A stretch of 41,737 nt of DNA from Trileptium ribeirensis (taxonomy: Eukaryota > Nematoda > Enoplea > Enoplida > Thoracostomopsidae), in contig JASANE010024975.1 in assembly GCA_030248225.1 (NCBI GenBank), positions 1 to 41,737 of the forward strand, written 5' to 3'. A program made the position numbers and the translations under genes. The stretch's first letter is position 1. Every line of letters begins with the position of its first letter. The notes beneath the pieces are model-generated. The model was not told the origin of the DNA. It did no database searches and was given only the letters and a program-made list of their open reading frames with translations. Below, piece after piece: positions 31,299-40,440 of the stretch.

Positions 31299-31595
31299 CT
31301 AAATAAGGTGAATACATTGTTCGGCTGCTTGCTTGTCTACTGGCAGGATCGACTCGTGTCGGTGGTCGGACAGGGAAAGTTTGCCTTCGACCGGCACGGT
31401 CTTCATTAGGTCGCTGGGCCTTCTACGGAAGGCTTCAGCGGTGGGAATTGTATCGGGTGGTTGACAACTGCGTTCATGGGCTTGTCTATACGGAATTTCA
31501 CGGCGGTTGGTTGGTATATCCTGTCGTTGGACAGGTTCACTTCTTCTAGTTACGGGTATTGGGTATTTCTGTCTGACATCATCTTTCTGCGACAT
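31299..31595 (-). CDS. Small basic hydrophilic protein, unrecognised
   Basis: 98 codons, rich in Arg, Gln and Pro; probably disordered. Its ATG overlaps the end of the proline-rich frame (31550-32779) by 46 bases in another phase, as is common for adjacent genes of compact elements. It could be an N-terminal part of the NADAR protein. No family recognised. Confidence 0.4.
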   Translation of the reverse strand: MSQKDDVRQKYPIPVTRRSEPVQRQDIPTNRREIPYRQAHERSCQPPDTIPTAEAFRRRPSDLMKTVPVEGKLSLSDHRHESILPVDKQAAEQCIHLI

Positions 31596-32779
31596 GATCG
31601 GTTTACATAAACTATAAGTTTAGTTCCCATTTTTGGTATCATTGACGATCCAGCTCTGGTCCGAGTAACATGAGTTGCGGTTTGCGCATGCCTAAGTGCG
31701 GCAGTACTTGCGATTACTTGCTTAACATTGTTAATAGTGCGTGGTTTTGCGGGTGTACCACGTTGCGATGCAGGTCCTTGCCTGCACGTATGACTGCGTT
31801 GCGGCGAAGCGGTTGGGGTAGGTTCGTCATCACTGAGTACTCGTGCTATTCCTTGTCTGATTCTATTTAACTCGGTTTCTGATTCTTCTGATGCACTTTC
31901 AATTACTACTCTTTGTCTTGGAGGTCGACCTCGGCGGGTCTTGGTAATTGTCTCCTCCAGGAGTGGTTGTACTTGTTCGTATAAATAATGTGCGGTTTCT
32001 GGGACAGATGTTGTGCTTCCGGCAAAGTGTCCTAATAATTCAGTTGCAGCTTGGGAACTGCTTTCAGTTCCTTCTAGTGTTCTACATCTTCGTTCCTCTT
32101 CCTCAGCTAAGAAGTCTCGTATCACTTCTTCAGCTATCTTTCTGCTAGTATGTCTTCCCATAAATGCTGTTTCTGGTATGTGAGAGTCTCTTACGTGCAC
32201 TGTTTCTGATTGCCTGGGTGGTTTAGGAGGTGGTTCAGCTTGGGTGTTTCGAGACCGAAGATGGTAAGGTCCAACGTGATCATCCCTAAATGGTGGGGAG
32301 AATGGTGCAGTTCTCACGGGAGATAAGTCATCCGGTGAGAGCAATCGACTAAATGAACGGGGTTGATTCGCAGGTACATTGGGTTCAGAATCCATTGAAG
32401 CGTTACTGGAGTAATTCTGGTATAAGGAATCATCAGGGGATGGTGCACGATATCGAGGGATAGGTTCGCCTTCTGGTATTCCAGGGAAAGGCTTGGGCTG
32501 TATCGGTTCTTCATGATATTTATATTGGGGTAGCGCTGATGCAGGTGCATCCTGTTCAGTGGCAGTAACAAATGCGGTATTTCCTCGCATTATAGTAGTG
32601 GCCATAGGCAGTGGCTCACTCGGTTCAGGTGAATCCATAATCTGTTCGGGGTGTACGCCAGCGGGACAATGGGGCGTCGGTGCCCAAGTGGCAGCTAATT
32701 CTAAATCGCAGCGGTTATACGGGCTAGTTGAATACGGGGGCGTCCGGTGAGGGAATTGTTCTTCGTCAGTGGGTAACAA
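31550..32779 (-). CDS. Long proline-rich protein with AT-hook-like motif
   Basis: 409 residues from the ATG at 32779, but the same frame is open further upstream through the 48-bp repeats to about 33000, so the start is uncertain. Rich in Pro, Ser, Thr and Glu. Features are a PPPKPPRQ stretch (SH3-ligand-like), a short acidic helix EEVIRDFLAEEEERR, and RRGRPPRQR, close to an AT-hook (GRP core), which would bind AT-rich minor groove. No enzymatic domain. The position straight after integrase suggests an accessory or structural role; the function is unknown. Confidence 0.6.
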   Translation of the reverse strand: MLPTDEEQFPHRTPPYSTSPYNRCDLELAATWAPTPHCPAGVHPEQIMDSPEPSEPLPMATTIMRGNTAFVTATEQDAPASALPQYKYHEEPIQPKPFPGIPEGEPIPRYRAPSPDDSLYQNYSSNASMDSEPNVPANQPRSFSRLLSPDDLSPVRTAPFSPPFRDDHVGPYHLRSRNTQAEPPPKPPRQSETVHVRDSHIPETAFMGRHTSRKIAEEVIRDFLAEEEERRCRTLEGTESSSQAATELLGHFAGSTTSVPETAHYLYEQVQPLLEETITKTRRGRPPRQRVVIESASEESETELNRIRQGIARVLSDDEPTPTASPQRSHTCRQGPASQRGTPAKPRTINNVKQVIASTAALRHAQTATHVTRTRAGSSMIPKMGTKLIVYVNRSCRRKMMSDRNTQYP

Positions 32780-32880
32780 GTGCGGAGTCTTCCGGTGAGG
32801 GTATCGTTCCTCCTCAGCGGGTAATGAATACGGAGTCTTCCGGTGAGGATATCGTTCCTCCTCAGCGGGTAAAGTAGCTT
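32735..32880 (-). repeat. 48-bp coding tandem repeat, three units
   Basis: TCCGGTGAGG recurs at 32743, 32791 and 32839. Each unit gives 16 residues of the type LPAEEERYPHRKTPY in the proline-rich frame. A multiple of three, so the frame is kept. Confidence 0.8.
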
Positions 32881-32897
32881 GGGGCGTAAGGATCGGG

Positions 32898-33109
32898 TTT
32901 CCAAACTCATCGAATCCTTCGAAATTAGGTGATAATAATTCATCGGTTCGGCGGTATTCTTTCCGCGTTATAGGTACTGTATGTTCGCCATATTCAGGCG
33001 GACATACTTTCCAAACTCATCGAATCCTTCGAAATTAGGTGATAATAATTCATCGGTTCGGCGGTATTCTTTCCGCGTTATAGGTACTGTATGTTCGCCA
33101 TATTCAGGC
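32898..33109. repeat. 110-bp tandem duplication disrupting the proline-rich frame
   Basis: 32898-32999 and 33008-33109 are identical over 102 bases, period 110. Because 110 is not a multiple of three, the frame starting at 33252 ends soon after the first joint, while the rest of the protein continues in another frame. Perfect identity implies a recent event or an assembly error. Confidence 0.9.
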
Positions 33110-33252
33110 AGGGGACCAGTGTAATTATCTTTCACATAAGGTAATTGAGATGCGTTTTGAGTAATAAGTTCTTGGGAAATTCCGGGCCAATCATATTGAG
33201 GCGTCCGGTTAGGGTCAACAATAGGTAATCGGTTAGGTATATTAGTATCCAT
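32968..33252 (-). CDS. N-terminal part of the proline-rich protein, cut off by the duplication
   Basis: 94 codons from an ATG 33 bases after the integrase stop. The last third is the duplicated segment, which recurs in the frame of the 31550-32779 protein. It probably was the start of that protein before the 110-bp duplication shifted the frame. Confidence 0.5.
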   Translation of the reverse strand: MDTNIPNRLPIVDPNRTPQYDWPGISQELITQNASQLPYVKDNYTGPLPEYGEHTVPITRKEYRRTDELLSPNFEGFDEFGKYVRLNMANIQYL

Positions 33253-33284
33253 GGCGGCTAAATGAATATCAGCTTGTGCTTGGG

Positions 33285-34508
33285 TTAAATTCGTTGCGGG
33301 CTCAGCGTCATCCGCAGGTTCGGTTTCATCCGCTTGTTTCGGGAATATTCAGGAGCAAATGATTGTCGCATTTCAGCGATTGCTTCAGGGTCCGCGGCTT
33401 GGACTTCGCGGATAAACAGACGATCGGCGTTGATCGTTTCAGTGGGATGTTCCAATGGGGTTTGCAATTGTTCATCAGGTACGTCCTGTAAAGGATCTTC
33501 CATACCTGGAAAAGTACGAAGTGGGCGATAACAGGGTTTAGTACGATTAAAATGCACAAGACGCCTTTTCGCATGACTTTGCGCTGTAAGGCGTATTTGG
33601 AGACATGGCGGTATGACCTTTAATATTTGATACGGTCCACACCATCTTTGTTCAAGTTTACGCGATAAACCAGGGGTTGTGTTGTATCGATACACCCACA
33701 CTTCATCTCCAAGTTTGTATGGAGGAATCTTGGTTTTCCGGTTGTAATACTGCTTGCGGTATTCACGGGCGGCTTGCATTGAACGGTATGCATTTTCTCT
33801 GATAGTGGCAAGCCATCTTTGTACATTAGTACGATAAGCTTCAGCTCCGGGGTATATTTCCCAGTCAGCTGGCGAGGAGATATCTCCTGGTACTCTGGGG
33901 TAATATCCGTACATCAACAGAAACGGAGGGTATCGGGTAGTTGTATGCACTGATGAGTTATAGGACATTATACAATACGGTAGCAGTTCATCCCAGGTTG
34001 TATGATCATCAGACGGTAGGGCTGCTCGTAACAGGAAAAGTAAGCTGCGATTAAATCTTTCTATTTCGCCATTGGCTTTCGGATTATAACTAAGCGTTTC
34101 ACGCTTGAAGGTACGTAGTTCAGCACATAGGGCTTGCATGAGGTCGGAAATGAAACATCGACCTTGATCGGATACTAATTCAGCAGGTGCGCCATGTCGG
34201 CATACAACTTCTTTGATAAATGCTTGGGCTACAGTGCGAGCTGTTTGGTTAGGGATGGCGACGGCAATGACAAACTTTGTAAATTGACCAATAAAAGCAA
34301 GTACGTACTTATTTCCAGTACGGGATTCAACACGAATATCCAGGATGTCAACGTACATCCGATGCATAGGGGCGCTGGCTTGAGGTAGGTCGCCTAGGGC
34401 AGCTCGGAGATTCTGAGGTAAGTTACGAGACTTTTGGCAGGTTACGCATCTCTTCACATAATCTTCAACATGTTTACTCATGTTTTCCCAATAGTAAAAT
34501 TGCTTCAC
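33285..34508 (-). CDS. Ty3/Gypsy-type integrase, catalytic and C-terminal domains
   Basis: 407 residues in the open frame. It opens within the zinc-binding domain: the Cys pair of the HHCC finger is C21-x-x-C24, while the His part lies upstream in another frame (34505-34762). The catalytic triad is D54 (MYVDILD), D114 (LVSDQGRCF) and E148 (KANGEIERFNR), spacing 59 and 33. A C-terminal GPF/GPY-like module follows (RKLEQRWCGPYQI). Integrase inserts the reverse-transcribed DNA into the host genome. The first codon shown is GTG and is not a true start: the protein would be released from the pol polyprotein. A frameshift near 34508 disconnects it from the upstream part. Confidence 0.9.
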   Translation of the reverse strand: MKQFYYWENMSKHVEDYVKRCVTCQKSRNLPQNLRAALGDLPQASAPMHRMYVDILDIRVESRTGNKYVLAFIGQFTKFVIAVAIPNQTARTVAQAFIKEVVCRHGAPAELVSDQGRCFISDLMQALCAELRTFKRETLSYNPKANGEIERFNRSLLFLLRAALPSDDHTTWDELLPYCIMSYNSSVHTTTRYPPFLLMYGYYPRVPGDISSPADWEIYPGAEAYRTNVQRWLATIRENAYRSMQAAREYRKQYYNRKTKIPPYKLGDEVWVYRYNTTPGLSRKLEQRWCGPYQILKVIPPCLQIRLTAQSHAKRRLVHFNRTKPCYRPLRTFPGMEDPLQDVPDEQLQTPLEHPTETINADRLFIREVQAADPEAIAEMRQSFAPEYSRNKRMKPNLRMTLSPQRI

Positions 34509-34762
34509 AGTTTACTCATAAATCTATCACGGCCTGGGTGGCCTCCAAATAGGGTATCGTGCTCATGCTTCAAGATATGGGGAATAAGTCGACGAGGAAC
34601 ACAACGTTTAGGGCGATGATCATTTGGTAAGATTGGGTGCAGGTACAAGATTTGTGTTGTGGGGCAGATACGATAATGATGTGATTCTAATTTGAGTGTG
34701 ACAGTATTTTTAGGTTCCTCAGGAAGAGTTCCTTTCTGTAAATATGTTCGAATAGGACCAAA
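34505..34762 (-). pseudogene. Integrase N-terminal zinc-binding segment, separated by stop and frameshift
   Basis: In the same frame as reverse transcriptase, directly after an in-frame TAG at 34763-34765. It carries the His part of the HHCC finger (LKHEH and GGHPGRDRF) and is ended by TGA at 34505-34507, beyond which the integrase continues in another frame. The break is consistent with a 1-base loss or 2-base gain. Confidence 0.75.
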
Positions 34763-36751
34763 CTAGTCGTCTTGTTGCTGTAATCGAGGAATAATTGTTA
34801 CTAAGTTCTTATCTGGCTCCTGGCTAAAGTGTGGTAAGTATAAACCTTCTCCAGTGTCTTTCACTTGTTCGGGTCTCAACAAGACCATCGGGCTTTCACA
34901 GGCGTATCCTACTTTAATTAAAGCGTCGAAAGTTTCTTCCTCAGATGTTGCTTGGGGTTGGCTTACCAGAGGAGGGGAATCTTCTTGAGGTGGATCGGGG
35001 GCACTTGAGGGACCAGCGTTTTGTCCGCTAGGGCCTGGTTCAGGGCTTCCTATAACTCCTGAGCCTACGATGACATAGTCTTGGGGATTACTAGCTGTTT
35101 CGGGTTCACCATATGTGTCTAATATTTTCCTACGTAATCCTTCCGTGAGTTTAGGTACTTCTGCATTGGGCATCATCTGTTGCAAGTTCTTAAGCGTTTG
35201 CTTGACGAACTTATCGTTCGCTGCTCTCTGTTCAGGGGTTTCATCCTGTCTCTTGCGTTTTAAACCATTCTTGCGTGACAACATTGCTACTCTTTTACGG
35301 TATTCCTCTTCTTCATCCTGTTCTTCCTCATTGTCTGAGGACAATGGGGTTTCTACATCATGTTGTGGGTCTCTTGAGAGAGCATCAGCATTTGCATTGG
35401 CCTTTCCAGGCCGGTATGTGATGTCGAAACCACCAAATTCCATTAGTAGTTCATTTCTCCGTTGGGCCAAGCGCGAGTTTCGCGGAGGCCGATCAAAAAG
35501 AACCTTAAGCGGCTTATGGTCGGTTTCTACGTGGAATTCATGTCGTAATAGGTAATGTTTAAAATGCTGGGCGGCCCAACGTATGGCCAAAGCTTCGGTT
35601 TCAATAGCGGGGTACCTACGTTGATAGTCTACTAGGGATTTACTAGCATAAGCAATGGGTTGTACTCCTTTGTCGGTTTTCTGGGATAAGACAGCTCCTA
35701 AGGCGTAACCAGATGCATCTGTCTGTAAAACAAACGGTTTAATAAAATCTGGGTAAATTAGCAGGGGTTCTTCTACTAGGGCTTTTCGTAATTTGTTAAA
35801 AGCCTCTTCACACTGAGGCGTCCATTTGAATTCAGTGTCTTTTCGGCGAAGGCCGTTGAAGGGTTCGCAAATATCTGAGTACTGGGGTATGAATTTGTGG
35901 TAATATCCAACGAGACCTAGGAAACTTTGGAGTTGTTTCAGGGTTTCAGGGCGTTTATAGTTATCTATAGCGACAGTCTTTTCAGGGTCAGGTCTTACTC
36001 CTTCAGAGCTTATAATGTGACCTAGATATTTGAGTTGTTTCTGTCCAAATTGACATTTTGATGGCTTTAGCTTAAGATTAGCTTTTCGAAAACGGTCCAG
36101 CACAGTGACCAAGTCTACTAGGTGTCTATCGAAACTAGGGGAAAAGATCAAGATATCATCGATGTATATCAAACATCGTTCCCATTCTAATCCTTTGAGT
36201 ACTATTGACATGCATCTTTGAAATGCTCCAGTGGAAAACTTTAGACCAAAGGGAAGAACGTTATATTCGTATTGTCCGTGGACGGTAACGAAAGAGGTCT
36301 TCTCCTTCGTTTGGGGATCTAGTTCAAGTTGCCAAAATCCTTTGTTCAAATCTAAACTGGACATAAATTTAGTGTTTCGGAGACATCCTAAAATATCATC
36401 AATACGGGGTAATGGATATACATCTCTTTCGGCAACTAGGTTCAACTTACGAAAGTCGACACACAGGCGTAATGTTCCGTCACTCTTGGTTATGCATACT
36501 ATGGGCGATCCCCAAGGGGAATCGGAGGGGGTTATTAACCCGGCTTCAACCATGTTATTTAATTCTTCTCGGAGGGGTTCTCTCAAAGAGTGGGCAAGAC
36601 GATACGGAACTTGTTTAATCGGTCTGGCATTTCCAGTATTAATTTTGTGCTGATGTATGCCACATCGACCTAAATCAAATGGATGGGTACTAAAGACGTC
36701 CGCATTCTCCGAAATTGCGGTTTTGAGTTGTTTCAACTGGAATGGAGTCAT
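34763..36751 (-). CDS. pol: Ty3/Gypsy reverse transcriptase and RNase H (pol)
   Basis: 662 residues. Reverse transcriptase: LDLNKGFWQ (133-141) with catalytic D134, VLPFGL (165-170), YIDDIL (196-201) with D198 and D199. RNase H: TDAS with D345, E386 in PAIETEALAI, D411 in VETDHKPL, D456 in NANADALSR. These copy the RNA genome into DNA and degrade the RNA strand. After RNase H comes an unusual 150-residue linker with an acidic run and low-complexity Pro/Ser/Glu before a stop at 34763. The frame is the same as the protease upstream, with one TAA (36833-36835) between, so the ATG at 36751 is probably internal rather than a real start. All catalytic residues are present. Confidence 0.93.
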   Translation of the reverse strand: MTPFQLKQLKTAISENADVFSTHPFDLGRCGIHQHKINTGNARPIKQVPYRLAHSLREPLREELNNMVEAGLITPSDSPWGSPIVCITKSDGTLRLCVDFRKLNLVAERDVYPLPRIDDILGCLRNTKFMSSLDLNKGFWQLELDPQTKEKTSFVTVHGQYEYNVLPFGLKFSTGAFQRCMSIVLKGLEWERCLIYIDDILIFSPSFDRHLVDLVTVLDRFRKANLKLKPSKCQFGQKQLKYLGHIISSEGVRPDPEKTVAIDNYKRPETLKQLQSFLGLVGYYHKFIPQYSDICEPFNGLRRKDTEFKWTPQCEEAFNKLRKALVEEPLLIYPDFIKPFVLQTDASGYALGAVLSQKTDKGVQPIAYASKSLVDYQRRYPAIETEALAIRWAAQHFKHYLLRHEFHVETDHKPLKVLFDRPPRNSRLAQRRNELLMEFGGFDITYRPGKANANADALSRDPQHDVETPLSSDNEEEQDEEEEYRKRVAMLSRKNGLKRKRQDETPEQRAANDKFVKQTLKNLQQMMPNAEVPKLTEGLRRKILDTYGEPETASNPQDYVIVGSGVIGSPEPGPSGQNAGPSSAPDPPQEDSPPLVSQPQATSEEETFDALIKVGYACESPMVLLRPEQVKDTGEGLYLPHFSQEPDKNLVTIIPRLQQQDD

Positions 36752-36832
36752 AGAAGTGTTAGAGAAATTAATCTCGCTAAGGATTTGGATCGAACGTTCG
36801 GTGTCGATCGCTTTCTTTTGTTCATTAATAAC

Positions 36833-39331
36833 TTATACGACATTATCGGTTGTTAATCCTAACCTATTACATTGCTTAACCCTTTTGGGCGGTCCTAAAT
36901 TCAGTAGGAGATTATTTTGGTCGTACAAGAGTTCCACGGCGGAGTCGTCGAGGATTTCGATGTATCCAATTGTCTGTCCTGCATGAATTGCTGCAGGGAG
37001 CATTACGGCTACGGGGATCAATCGCTGTCCGGTTAGGACCAGAGCGTGAGCGAGTGCTAAATCGAGTATTAATGGGTCTGGTACAAATAATGCTTGTCCT
37101 ATTGGAGGTTGTGCAATCTCGGGTATTGCATTGATAAATAGTTCAGTGTTAGGGGGAACCTGGACGTATTGTCGACTTACGACATTAATTACGGGTGGAT
37201 GATAATCTGCCTGGTCGGCAAAAGGCACAGAGCACTTCTCCGAACCATTTGATAGATCTAGACAACGGTCTTTAAAATTTATGGCGACTTGTGGTAAGAA
37301 GGCCATAAAATCAGTTTCTAGAATACATTCGTACGGGGTGTCATTAGTGACTTGAAATTCACAGGGCATGGTAAGAGTTCCTATTGTTATGGGTACTTTC
37401 ACTAGTCCACTTAGTTCTTGTTGCGTGGCGGAAACTATTCTCGTATTGGTAGATTCGCGGGGAACTAATCCTAGTCGGGCGGCAGTAGCTTGAGATAGAA
37501 TGGAGACGTCTGCTCCAGTGTCAATAAGAGTAGTTACGGGTGTTCCTAGAATAGTGGTGTTGATAATCAACAGGGTGTTATTGGCTTTGAGAGCATTGAC
37601 TCGTTTGGTTACGACACCAGTGCGGGATCTACTACGTAGTCGGCGGATGGGGTTAGCAAATAACTCTCTATCGTCGATAAATACCATGCCTTCGTCCGAA
37701 GGGGCGCTTGGGGTAGGGCGTTTCCTTGTATAACGACGCGGGGTTCTTCTAGTTCTACGAGTTCTATCGGGAGAAGGTAAAGAGGCTGTACTCTCAGCTT
37801 TCTGTAGCGGTGTCATAACATGTGCTTCGTCGGTGTAGGAGGTGGTAGATGCTTCAGGTGAAGACATCGTCCATTGGGTGGTCGGTGTTAGTTCAATCGG
37901 GCGGTTATCCACTCGACTTTCACTAGGGAACCATCTGGGTAAACACTGGGTACATCGAAAAGGTAATTTGCACTTATAGAGGCCATATCCTAATACAATG
38001 ATGCCTATTACTATAGTGATTATTGCGTATGGGGAGAGTCCGGTATACTCAAGTGCAGGGAGAGCTATAACCTTATGTAACTGGTCCTTCGCTATTTGGG
38101 CTACTTGTAGGTTAATTGCTTTAGCATTTTCCAAAGAACTCCAAGTAAGGGGTTTTAACTTGGTATTAGACAACTGGTCCATGGAGATGTTAGGGCCAAC
38201 TCTAACCATCAATTCCTCAGGTTGTAACATGCTTGTCAACATAAGTGATCCTACAATCAACTGTGTGTAATTGCCGTGTGGTATCCAAACGACTCCGTGG
38301 TCGGGTACTATTCTGCGTTGTCCTTGTGTAATATGTGCGACGTGTCGTTTGTCTGTGATTACGGGTTTCTCCTCCGAAGTACGAAGCAAGACTCCTTGCA
38401 TAGTAGTGTAGACATCGGTAGCATTGTCAAGTGGTCCGATTAGAGAACGGTTTTGACATTTTGATTTAGTGTACTCAGAGACGAGGTCACCCGAAATGAT
38501 CCAATCAAGGCAATGTATGCGTTGATCAGTTACAAGCGCGTGCGGTTCACAAAATGCAATGCCTGGACGGCGTTTACAAGCGGCTAAGTTCAATACTTCG
38601 AAGCGCGATGAAGATACGCGTGCTGCGTATTCTGGTAGCGGTAGTTTTACATGCGTTCTAGTAGCGGGTAGATTCCAGCCAGTGTTATATATGCGAAAGC
38701 ACGGTCTTACGTCATTCGTAGCGGGTAAGGGTAACTGCAAAATAAATCCAAATCGAAAAGTATTCAAATTCACGTTAACTGGTAAAACTCGTCCAAATTG
38801 GTACGCTAAATTAGGTTCACGGGCTAAAATCGACTGGGAGATTCTTGGATCCATTTCAAATAGACGTCTTAACATTAGGGCATCTACTACTGTCGGCGTT
38901 AGTTCTCCACTCAACATAGACTGCATTATAGCTTGGACGGATGATCGAATGTTAGCTCGAACTGTATGGGTAAGCAACATCTGGTTCACTTGCATGACTC
39001 CTCTATGTTGGGAACATCTAACCTGTTCTACCATGTCAACTACTTCCTGCTTACTATGGTGTAAAAATGCATATAACTCTTCGTTAGCTTGGGTCAACTT
39101 CTTAATTTCCTTCGTATTACGTAGGGTTGCTTCCAAAGTATCTCTCATATACGTTCTTATAGCGTGCATTTGATTTCCCCTATTATGTATATGAATGCCA
39201 TTGGAGATGGACATTCCCATTCCTAAAAATCCTGACACTGCTCCAGCGGCAGCTGCAATAAGCGTAACGAAACGCTTGCTCCTCTTAGGGTCATCGTGAC
39301 AAAAATGTAGGTTATCACTAAATGAGCGCAT
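36833..39331 (-). CDS. Envelope-like glycoprotein (transmembrane subunit) continuous with aspartic protease
   Basis: 832 residues. Envelope part: furin-type site RSKR (17-20), then a hydrophobic Ala/Gly segment (21-44) like a fusion peptide, a heptad-type helical stretch (55-105), a Cys-containing ectodomain with sequons (NRSL 294, NATD 303, NYTQ 354, NISM 381), a second helical stretch (384-422), a transmembrane helix (434-452), and a short tail with CKLPFRCTQC. This is the layout of class I fusion proteins, such as baculovirus F and errantivirus envelopes. After about 130 basic, disordered residues comes a retropepsin: LIDTGADVSIL (active Asp 604) and a flap-to-end region up to about 685. 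A linker with VPPNTE follows, as in Gypsy pol. The ATG at 39331 lies after an in-frame stop (39368), so the natural start is probably 39712. Envelope ahead of protease in one frame is unusual. Confidence 0.8.
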   Translation of the reverse strand: MRSFSDNLHFCHDDPKRSKRFVTLIAAAAGAVSGFLGMGMSISNGIHIHNRGNQMHAIRTYMRDTLEATLRNTKEIKKLTQANEELYAFLHHSKQEVVDMVEQVRCSQHRGVMQVNQMLLTHTVRANIRSSVQAIMQSMLSGELTPTVVDALMLRRLFEMDPRISQSILAREPNLAYQFGRVLPVNVNLNTFRFGFILQLPLPATNDVRPCFRIYNTGWNLPATRTHVKLPLPEYAARVSSSRFEVLNLAACKRRPGIAFCEPHALVTDQRIHCLDWIISGDLVSEYTKSKCQNRSLIGPLDNATDVYTTMQGVLLRTSEEKPVITDKRHVAHITQGQRRIVPDHGVVWIPHGNYTQLIVGSLMLTSMLQPEELMVRVGPNISMDQLSNTKLKPLTWSSLENAKAINLQVAQIAKDQLHKVIALPALEYTGLSPYAIITIVIGIIVLGYGLYKCKLPFRCTQCLPRWFPSESRVDNRPIELTPTTQWTMSSPEASTTSYTDEAHVMTPLQKAESTASLPSPDRTRRTRRTPRRYTRKRPTPSAPSDEGMVFIDDRELFANPIRRLRSRSRTGVVTKRVNALKANNTLLIINTTILGTPVTTLIDTGADVSILSQATAARLGLVPRESTNTRIVSATQQELSGLVKVPITIGTLTMPCEFQVTNDTPYECILETDFMAFLPQVAINFKDRCLDLSNGSEKCSVPFADQADYHPPVINVVSRQYVQVPPNTELFINAIPEIAQPPIGQALFVPDPLILDLALAHALVLTGQRLIPVAVMLPAAIHAGQTIGYIEILDDSAVELLYDQNNLLLNLGPPKRVKQCNRLGLTTDNVV

Positions 39332-39367
39332 AAGGTTCGAATAGTAACTAATATCTAGAACTCCATT

Positions 39368-39712
39368 TTAGGTTATACTTAACTCTGTTCCTAATTCTCG
39401 CATAGTTTTGTATAACTGCGGGTCAGTCGTGCAATTACTCCAATAACAACAATCGGATGAACAAGTGCCATCCGCGTTGTATAACAAACAGGGGGTAACT
39501 TCGTCTGAGGGAGCTCTCATGTCTGGTCTCCAATGTCTTAATGTTAGCTGTAAAACTACAGGCAAATATGTAAGTTGATCTGACGTGATCATTAGTCCTT
39601 GAGGTTCAACTACAACTCCTACTTGAGAGTTCACTACTACTCCTAGGCGGGATATTTTCTCGCTAATAGGAGTCGAAAGTGCATGAGTGGTTAAAATCAA
39701 GGTCAACCACAA
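39368..39712 (-). CDS. Envelope-like glycoprotein, N-terminal (surface) part
   Basis: 114 codons in the same frame as 36833-39331 and separated by one TAA (39368-39370) and 12 further codons. It starts with a likely signal peptide (MWLTLILTTHALS) and contains a Cys cluster (C-x8-C-x3-CC-x4-C) and one sequon (NCTT). It would be the secreted surface segment before the RSKR site. It is short for a surface subunit. The signal peptide supports a membrane glycoprotein that begins here, not as a continuation of gag. Confidence 0.65.
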   Translation of the reverse strand: MWLTLILTTHALSTPISEKISRLGVVVNSQVGVVVEPQGLMITSDQLTYLPVVLQLTLRHWRPDMRAPSDEVTPCLLYNADGTCSSDCCYWSNCTTDPQLYKTMRELGTELSIT

Positions 39713-39969
39713 AACGAAGAGGACTCCACAAATACCATTAACTAGGTACCAGTCCTGTATCCAACGAATGGTTCAAACCAAGCTAGCATTCTATTTGAGG
39801 TTTCTCAACTGGTTCCGATTACTTCATTTTGACAGGGAAGACTGATGTCTCCGTTAATATTGATTATTATCCGTCTCAGGGTTCGTGTCCGTTTTCATAT
39901 AGATATTCCTCCATCTCATCAGCTAACTGTTGATCAAGTTCTATTGCTGAGGTGCTTCATCTTGGGGAT

Positions 39970-40440
39970 TCACACGTTAACAATGCTTCTGGGTGCTAGC
40001 AAGTATAGCTGGGCCTTTATCAGTTTCTGGCGATCCCGTCTATGAGATTCATTCTCAAATGTTGTATGTTCAGTTATATATAACAACTCATTTACTGGGA
40101 TACCTTGAGTACCTTGATTGCGAAAAATAATATCTAGCAGATAAGGAGCTTGTTTGATTAGTTCGTGGAACTCCAGACTCCTGTTGCGATAGCTTATTCT
40201 TGCTGACTGTGTTCCTAATCCTATAAAGTATGACCAACGAGGCCAAACGGTTCCATCTAAATCTATAAAGGCACAACTGGTAAATAAGGTTCCGGTATAA
40301 CTCCATTTTCCATAATATCCGTCAAAATAGCATTCACTCTCGGGAAGAATTAGGGACTTGGAGAGATCGAGGTGATTCTCTCCACATTTTAAGCACGTGG
40401 GTAGATCACTTAACTCAGCCTTATAGGTTTCCTTAGTGAC
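39970..40440 (-). pseudogene. Gag-like or unknown frame with a CxxC motif
   Basis: About 156 open codons without an early ATG. It has CLKCGEN near the N-terminus, resembling half of a zinc finger, followed by an aromatic-rich region with YFDGYYGKW and FIDLDGTVW. It overlaps the end of the frame at 40433-40720 by eight bases, so either a frameshift mutation or a frameshifting/splicing signal joins them. No family recognised. Confidence 0.4.

Noticed and set aside
35115..35555. Plus-strand frames of 140-200 codons across 34-39 kb
   Set aside because: They lie antisense to clearly recognisable RT, protease and envelope frames and are shadows of their codon bias.
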